DNA of 64,000 nucleotides from JANOSH01 sp031415695 (GTDB lineage Bacteria > Actinomycetota > Acidimicrobiia > Acidimicrobiales > Ilumatobacteraceae), in contig JANOSH010000061.1 in NCBI GenBank assembly GCA_031415695.1, forward strand, positions 186,001 to 250,000, read 5' to 3'. Positions 60,572 to 64,000 of the stretch are shown in pieces; position 1 is the first letter of the stretch, and every line of letters starts with the position of its first letter. The notes beneath the pieces are model-generated. The model did no database searches, had not been told where the DNA came from, and was given only the letters and a program-made list of their open reading frames with translations. The position numbers were made by a program, and so were the translations under genes.

Positions 60572-61768
60572 ATGACAAGCCCGGTACGAACCCGCGTTGC
60601 TGTTGCTGCGGGTCGTTTCGCTGCGGCTGCGAGCCGACGACTCGGGCGCGGCCATGGTGCGATCATCGGTGGTCGGGTCACGCTGGCGCTTGACCCGAAG
60701 GCGTTGCATCGTCTCACTGCGGGCCGCCCAGTGGTCATCATCACGGGCACGAACGGCAAGACCACAACGACTCGTCTCACCGCCGAGGCGCTACGGGCGT
60801 CGTATCATGTGGCGTCGAACCGGGGCGGCAATATGCCTCCCGGTCTCATTGAAGCGGCGTCGGATACTTCGGCTGAGTACCTCGTCTTGGAGGTTGACGA
60901 GCTGTACGTACCCCAGGTACTCGACGCGACACGGGCCCAAGTCGTGGTGCTGTTGAACCTGTCGCGAGACCAGCTTGATCGCATTACCGAGATTCGTCGG
61001 GTGGCCGAGTTGTGGCGATCAATGCTGCAGCGCGTCGACTGGCCCGTCGCCGTCATCGCCAACTGCGACGACCCGCTCGTCGTTTGGGCCGTCGGAGCGC
61101 ACCAGCCGGTTCGCTGGGTGGCTGGTGGCTACGGCTGGAAGGACGACGCCACGCTATGCCCCGAATGCGGTCGTGTGCGGCCCATTGCCGACGATGGCAA
61201 CTGGACATGCACGTGCGGTCTCAACCGGCCGAACGCCGGCCGGGTACCAAACCTTTCGCTAGTGATGCAGTTGCCGGGACGTTTCAACCTCGCCAATGCC
61301 GCTGTGGCTACCGCGGTGGCTGTCGAGTTGGGCGTGCCTGAAGCTGACGCCGAACGGCGGGTGGCGGCAGTACAAAATGTAGCTGGCCGGTATGCCACGG
61401 TGCAGGTTGCCGGGCGTAGCGTCCGGTTGCACCTGGCCAAGAACCCGGCGTCGTGGACCGAGACGCTCGACCTGATTGTGTCGGGTAGGGCATCGGCCGT
61501 TCTGTGCTTAAACGCTCGTACCGCCGATGGCATGGACACGTCGTGGTTATGGGATGTGCCCTTCGAAGGGTTGCAGGGACGTGCGGTCATTGCCAGCGGT
61601 GATCGGCGGCTCGACCTGTCGGTCCGCCTGCGGCTAGCCCGTGTCGACCACACTGTGGCGGCGGACCCCCTCAGCGACGTAGCCAAGCTACCCGCAGGGC
61701 CTATTGAACTGCTCGCTACTTACACGGCGTTTCATGAGGTACTAGATGCAACGGGGGTCGTGTGGTGA
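60572..61768 (+). CDS. murT: Lipid II isoglutaminyl synthase subunit MurT
   Basis: A 398-residue Mur-ligase-like protein. ITGTNGKTTTTRL is the ATP P-loop near residue 55; a Cys4 ribbon (CPECGRVRPIADDGNWTCTC) is inserted near residue 200 as in MurT; FNLANAAVATAVA and the DUF1727 C-terminal domain complete it. With GatD it amidates the D-glutamate of lipid II at the inner membrane face. A TATCGT box lies nine bases upstream. It overlaps gatD by seven bases. Confidence 0.94.
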   Translation: MTSPVRTRVAVAAGRFAAAASRRLGRGHGAIIGGRVTLALDPKALHRLTAGRPVVIITGTNGKTTTTRLTAEALRASYHVASNRGGNMPPGLIEAASDTSAEYLVLEVDELYVPQVLDATRAQVVVLLNLSRDQLDRITEIRRVAELWRSMLQRVDWPVAVIANCDDPLVVWAVGAHQPVRWVAGGYGWKDDATLCPECGRVRPIADDGNWTCTCGLNRPNAGRVPNLSLVMQLPGRFNLANAAVATAVAVELGVPEADAERRVAAVQNVAGRYATVQVAGRSVRLHLAKNPASWTETLDLIVSGRASAVLCLNARTADGMDTSWLWDVPFEGLQGRAVIASGDRRLDLSVRLRLARVDHTVAADPLSDVAKLPAGPIELLATYTAFHEVLDATGVVW

Positions 61769-62475
61769 ACGCCCTGTCTATTGTGCATCTGTTCCCCACG
61801 GTGCTGGGCCTATATGGCGATCGGGGCAACGCCATGATCTTGGCCGACCGAGCCATTCGGCGAGGCATCGACGCGACGATCATCAATGTGAACCCTGGCG
61901 ATGCGATTCCTGCTGCGGCCGACATCTATCTGATCGGTGGCGGCGAAGATCTGGCCCAGATCACCGGCGTCGAGCTGCTCACCGCTGACAGAGGGTTGCA
62001 CCACGCCATCGAGCGGGGCGCGCCTGTGCTGGCGGTGTGCGCCGGGTTCCAAATCTTGGGTCACACGTTTCATGCCGGCGGCCGACAGGTTCCAGGCCTT
62101 GGATTGCTCGACATAACGACGGCGCCAGGTACATCGCGCGCCGTGGGCGAGCTAGTGGCCAGCCCGGTAGGTCTCGGTCTGCCAGTGCTCACAGGATACG
62201 AAAATCACGGTGGCCGAACCACCCTTGGCGACGGTGTCGAGCCGCTCGCCCGGGTAGTATCGGGCGTAGGCAACGGGGCAGGCGACGGTACCGAAGGCGC
62301 CGTCGTGGGTCATACCATCGGCACGTATCTGCATGGCCCGGCCCTCGTACGAAACCCGGCGCTTGCTGATCTGCTGTTGTCGTGGGCTACAAACACGACG
62401 CTCGACCCATTGGATGATCCAACCGTCGAGGCGTTGCGGGCCGAACGCCTCGCCCACCGCCTGAGGTGGGTTTAG
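61762..62475 (+). CDS. gatD: Lipid II isoglutaminyl synthase glutaminase subunit GatD
   Basis: A 237-residue class I glutamine amidotransferase. LAVCAGFQILGH holds the nucleophilic cysteine near residue 94; GTYLHGPALVRNPAL supplies the histidine. It releases ammonia from glutamine for MurT. GTG 61762 or the adjacent GTG 61765 may be the start. The stop overlaps the opposite metallopeptidase by four bases. Confidence 0.94.
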   Translation: MVNALSIVHLFPTVLGLYGDRGNAMILADRAIRRGIDATIINVNPGDAIPAAADIYLIGGGEDLAQITGVELLTADRGLHHAIERGAPVLAVCAGFQILGHTFHAGGRQVPGLGLLDITTAPGTSRAVGELVASPVGLGLPVLTGYENHGGRTTLGDGVEPLARVVSGVGNGAGDGTEGAVVGHTIGTYLHGPALVRNPALADLLLSWATNTTLDPLDDPTVEALRAERLAHRLRWV

Positions 62476-63437
62476 ATAGCCCCCGAGAACGTATCGCAGG
62501 CGTTCATGTTGCCTTGGCTGAGGCCAGTCTTGAACCACTTCATACGCTGGGCCGACGAACCGTGGGTCCAGCCTTCTTGGTTGATGCGACCCTGAAACTT
62601 CTTCTGGATGAAGTCGTCGCCAACCCGCGCTGCCGCATCGATTCCGGCCGCGATGTCTTCGTCGGTGAGGTTCTTGATGAAGCCGTCCCGTTCGGCGTTG
62701 GCGGCCCATACACCGGCGTAGCAGTCGGCCTGGAGCTCTAGGCGAACGGCTGCAGACTGCGGGCCGGTTTGGTCACGTGAGCGCTCGACCTGTGTAGTGG
62801 TACCAAGCAGGTCCTGTACGTGATGACCATATTCGTGAGCGATGACATAGGCCTCGGCGAAGGGTCCGCCGATGGCTTCGAACTTGGTCCGAAGCTCGTC
62901 GAAGAACGCAAGGTCGAGATAGATCTTCTCGTCGGCTGGGCAGTAGAACGGACCCATAGCACTGCTGGCAGCGCCGCAACCCGTATTCACACCATCGCGG
63001 AACATGACCGTTCGCGACGCCCGATACTCGAAGCGATTAGCGGGCAGTTCTTTCGCCCAGAAGTTTTGGATGGAGTTAACGTCGGCAACAATGCGGCATT
63101 CCTGCTTCGCGTTCGCGTCGGCTCCGGTTTGACAACTTGTGCTGATGGCCTCGTTGTCGACCGAACTCTCGGCTTGGATCTCTGAGCCGCCGTCGGGCAC
63201 CGCAATATTGCTCAACCCGCCGCCCCCACCGCCAGCGCATGCCTGGAACAGCACCATGCCGATGACGAGGAGCAAGCCGAGCCCGCCGCCGACCTTAGGA
63301 AGGCCCATGCTGCCGCCACCACCACCACCACCGGGGAAGCTCATGCCGCCCATGTTGGAACCGCCACCACCGCCACCCGACGATCGGCGATCTTCCACCT
63401 GTGACGTATCAAGCCGAGCTGACTCATCGAATTCCAT
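62472..63437 (-). CDS. YpfJ-type neutral zinc metallopeptidase
   Basis: A 321-residue PF04228-type membrane-anchored metallopeptidase. The first 50 residues are rich in glycine (GGGGGG runs), a single membrane helix follows (LGLLLVIGMVLFQACAGG), and the outer domain carries VIAHEYGHHVQDLLG with the HExxH zinc site, then LELQADCYAGVWA with the third ligand. Two pairs of cysteines may form disulphides. ATG 63437 follows AAGGAAGG; the frame upstream is not supported. Confidence 0.9.
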   Translation of the reverse strand: MEFDESARLDTSQVEDRRSSGGGGGGSNMGGMSFPGGGGGGGSMGLPKVGGGLGLLLVIGMVLFQACAGGGGGGLSNIAVPDGGSEIQAESSVDNEAISTSCQTGADANAKQECRIVADVNSIQNFWAKELPANRFEYRASRTVMFRDGVNTGCGAASSAMGPFYCPADEKIYLDLAFFDELRTKFEAIGGPFAEAYVIAHEYGHHVQDLLGTTTQVERSRDQTGPQSAAVRLELQADCYAGVWAANAERDGFIKNLTDEDIAAGIDAAARVGDDFIQKKFQGRINQEGWTHGSSAQRMKWFKTGLSQGNMNACDTFSGAI

Positions 63438-63592
63438 TGGGTGACCTTCCTTTGAAACGGCAGCGGGCGCCGTTCCTGCTTCAAGACGATGTAGGGAGGC
63501 TAGCGGTCGCGACGTTGTTCGCTGCTCAGTCGAGCCAGACAACAGTCTTGCCCACTGATGCCACAGCCACAGGACCATGATTCGATTCGGAC

Positions 63593-64000
63593 ATGAACGA
63601 ATTCGTCGGCAAGGTTGTACTCATTAGTGGCGGAGCAAAGGCCCGCGGCCAGGGCGCGGCCGAGGGTCGCCTGCTATCGGCCCACGGAGCAACGGTGATA
63701 CTCGCCGACGTTATCGATGAAGAAGGCGAGCAGACAGCAGGCAGCATCGAACGCGCCGAGTACGCCCATCTCGATGTCACGTCCGAAGAAAACTGGGATG
63801 TGGTTGTCGGTGACATCATTGAGCGACACGGTCGCCTCGACGTCCTCGTAAACAACGCCGGCGTCGGAATGTTCGCCCGACTTGTCAACCTGTCGGTCGC
63901 CGACTGGGAACGAGTCATCGCCATCAATCAGACCGGAGTGATGCTCGGTATGCGTACTGGCGCCCGCGCCATGATCGCCACCGGCAACCCAGGGTCCATC
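63593..64000 (+). CDS. SDR family oxidoreductase, 5' part (cut by window end)
   Basis: The first 136 codons of a short-chain dehydrogenase. The cofactor loop reads ISGGAKARGQGAAEGRLL, slightly longer than the usual TGGARGQG; NNAGVG and NQTGVMLGMR follow. The catalytic Ser-Tyr-Lys lies beyond the edge. Resembles the 3-alpha-hydroxysteroid/fatty-acid type SDRs of actinobacteria. Confidence 0.88.
   Translation, partial: MNEFVGKVVLISGGAKARGQGAAEGRLLSAHGATVILADVIDEEGEQTAGSIERAEYAHLDVTSEENWDVVVGDIIERHGRLDVLVNNAGVGMFARLVNLSVADWERVIAINQTGVMLGMRTGARAMIATGNPGSI

Overview
The window looks like chromosomal DNA of a high-GC actinobacterium, most likely an Acidimicrobiia-type lineage (inference; no marker gene is complete enough to place it). 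The case rests on the gene set: the MurT/GatD lipid II amidation pair, the three-gene run MSMEG_4193-type phosphatase / DUF3090 / SCO1664, an actinobacterial UdgB uracil-DNA glycosylase, F420-linked proteins (LLM oxidoreductase, FrhB-like protein), a mycofactocin-associated-type OYE oxidoreductase, a GluABCD-type glutamate ABC transporter, and exported enzymes with the tandem 'LDTR...SNLNF' surface repeat common in this group. I see no rRNA, tRNA, CRISPR array, insertion sequence or prophage.

Layout. 1-2.6 kb: 5' part of a ccmF-like gene cut by the window edge, an orphan RHH antitoxin-like gene and a choline-dehydrogenase-like GMC oxidoreductase. 2.7-3.6 kb: a decayed Fic gene with an intact promoter/operator. 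3.7-9.8 kb: a tightly packed corrinoid-dependent methyltransferase operon (corrinoid protein, DUF1638, PF13769-type small protein, pterin-binding methyltransferase, reductive corrinoid activase, MttB-superfamily methyltransferase without an in-frame amber codon). It reads as a complete module for moving methyl groups from a quaternary amine to tetrahydrofolate. 9.8-18 kb: AbiEi/DUF559-like protein flanked by two 48-bp palindromic repeats, MFS exporter, membrane protein, FKBP, DUF456, DUF234-type ATPase, M20 peptidase, F420 oxidoreductase. 18-31.5 kb: two exported enzymes with the same tandem surface repeat, kinase-like phosphotransferase, class II aldolase, pirin, acyl-CoA dehydrogenase, and a frameshifted c-di-GMP protein with the unusual order GAF-PAS-GGDEF-membrane-EAL. 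31.5-43 kb: FrhB-like protein, UdgB, the phosphatase/DUF3090/SCO1664 operon, GH16 and GH3 glycosidases, FkbM methyltransferase, OYE. 43-52 kb: acyl-CoA and SDR lipid-type metabolism, a DUF5925 ATPase, a P450 pseudogene, a thioesterase, a D-aminoacylase-like amidohydrolase and a nitroreductase stub. 52-58.4 kb: two-component system next to a glutamate-type ABC transporter with two paralogous binding lipoproteins. 58.4-64 kb: TadG-like protein, second D-aminoacylase-like amidohydrolase, MurT/GatD, YpfJ-type metallopeptidase, and an SDR gene cut by the window end.

Two genome-wide habits stand out. Many genes are preceded by a TANNNT box ending 6-8 bases before the start codon, which implies leaderless mRNAs; in three divergent pairs the two opposed boxes share the same TA. 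Several genes (Fic, P450, nitroreductase, GAF-PAS-GGDEF protein) are decaying through internal deletions and frameshifts. The most interesting biology is the corrinoid demethylation operon with its two uncharacterised partners, followed by the dispersed palindromic repeat families and the inverted GGDEF-TM-EAL architecture.
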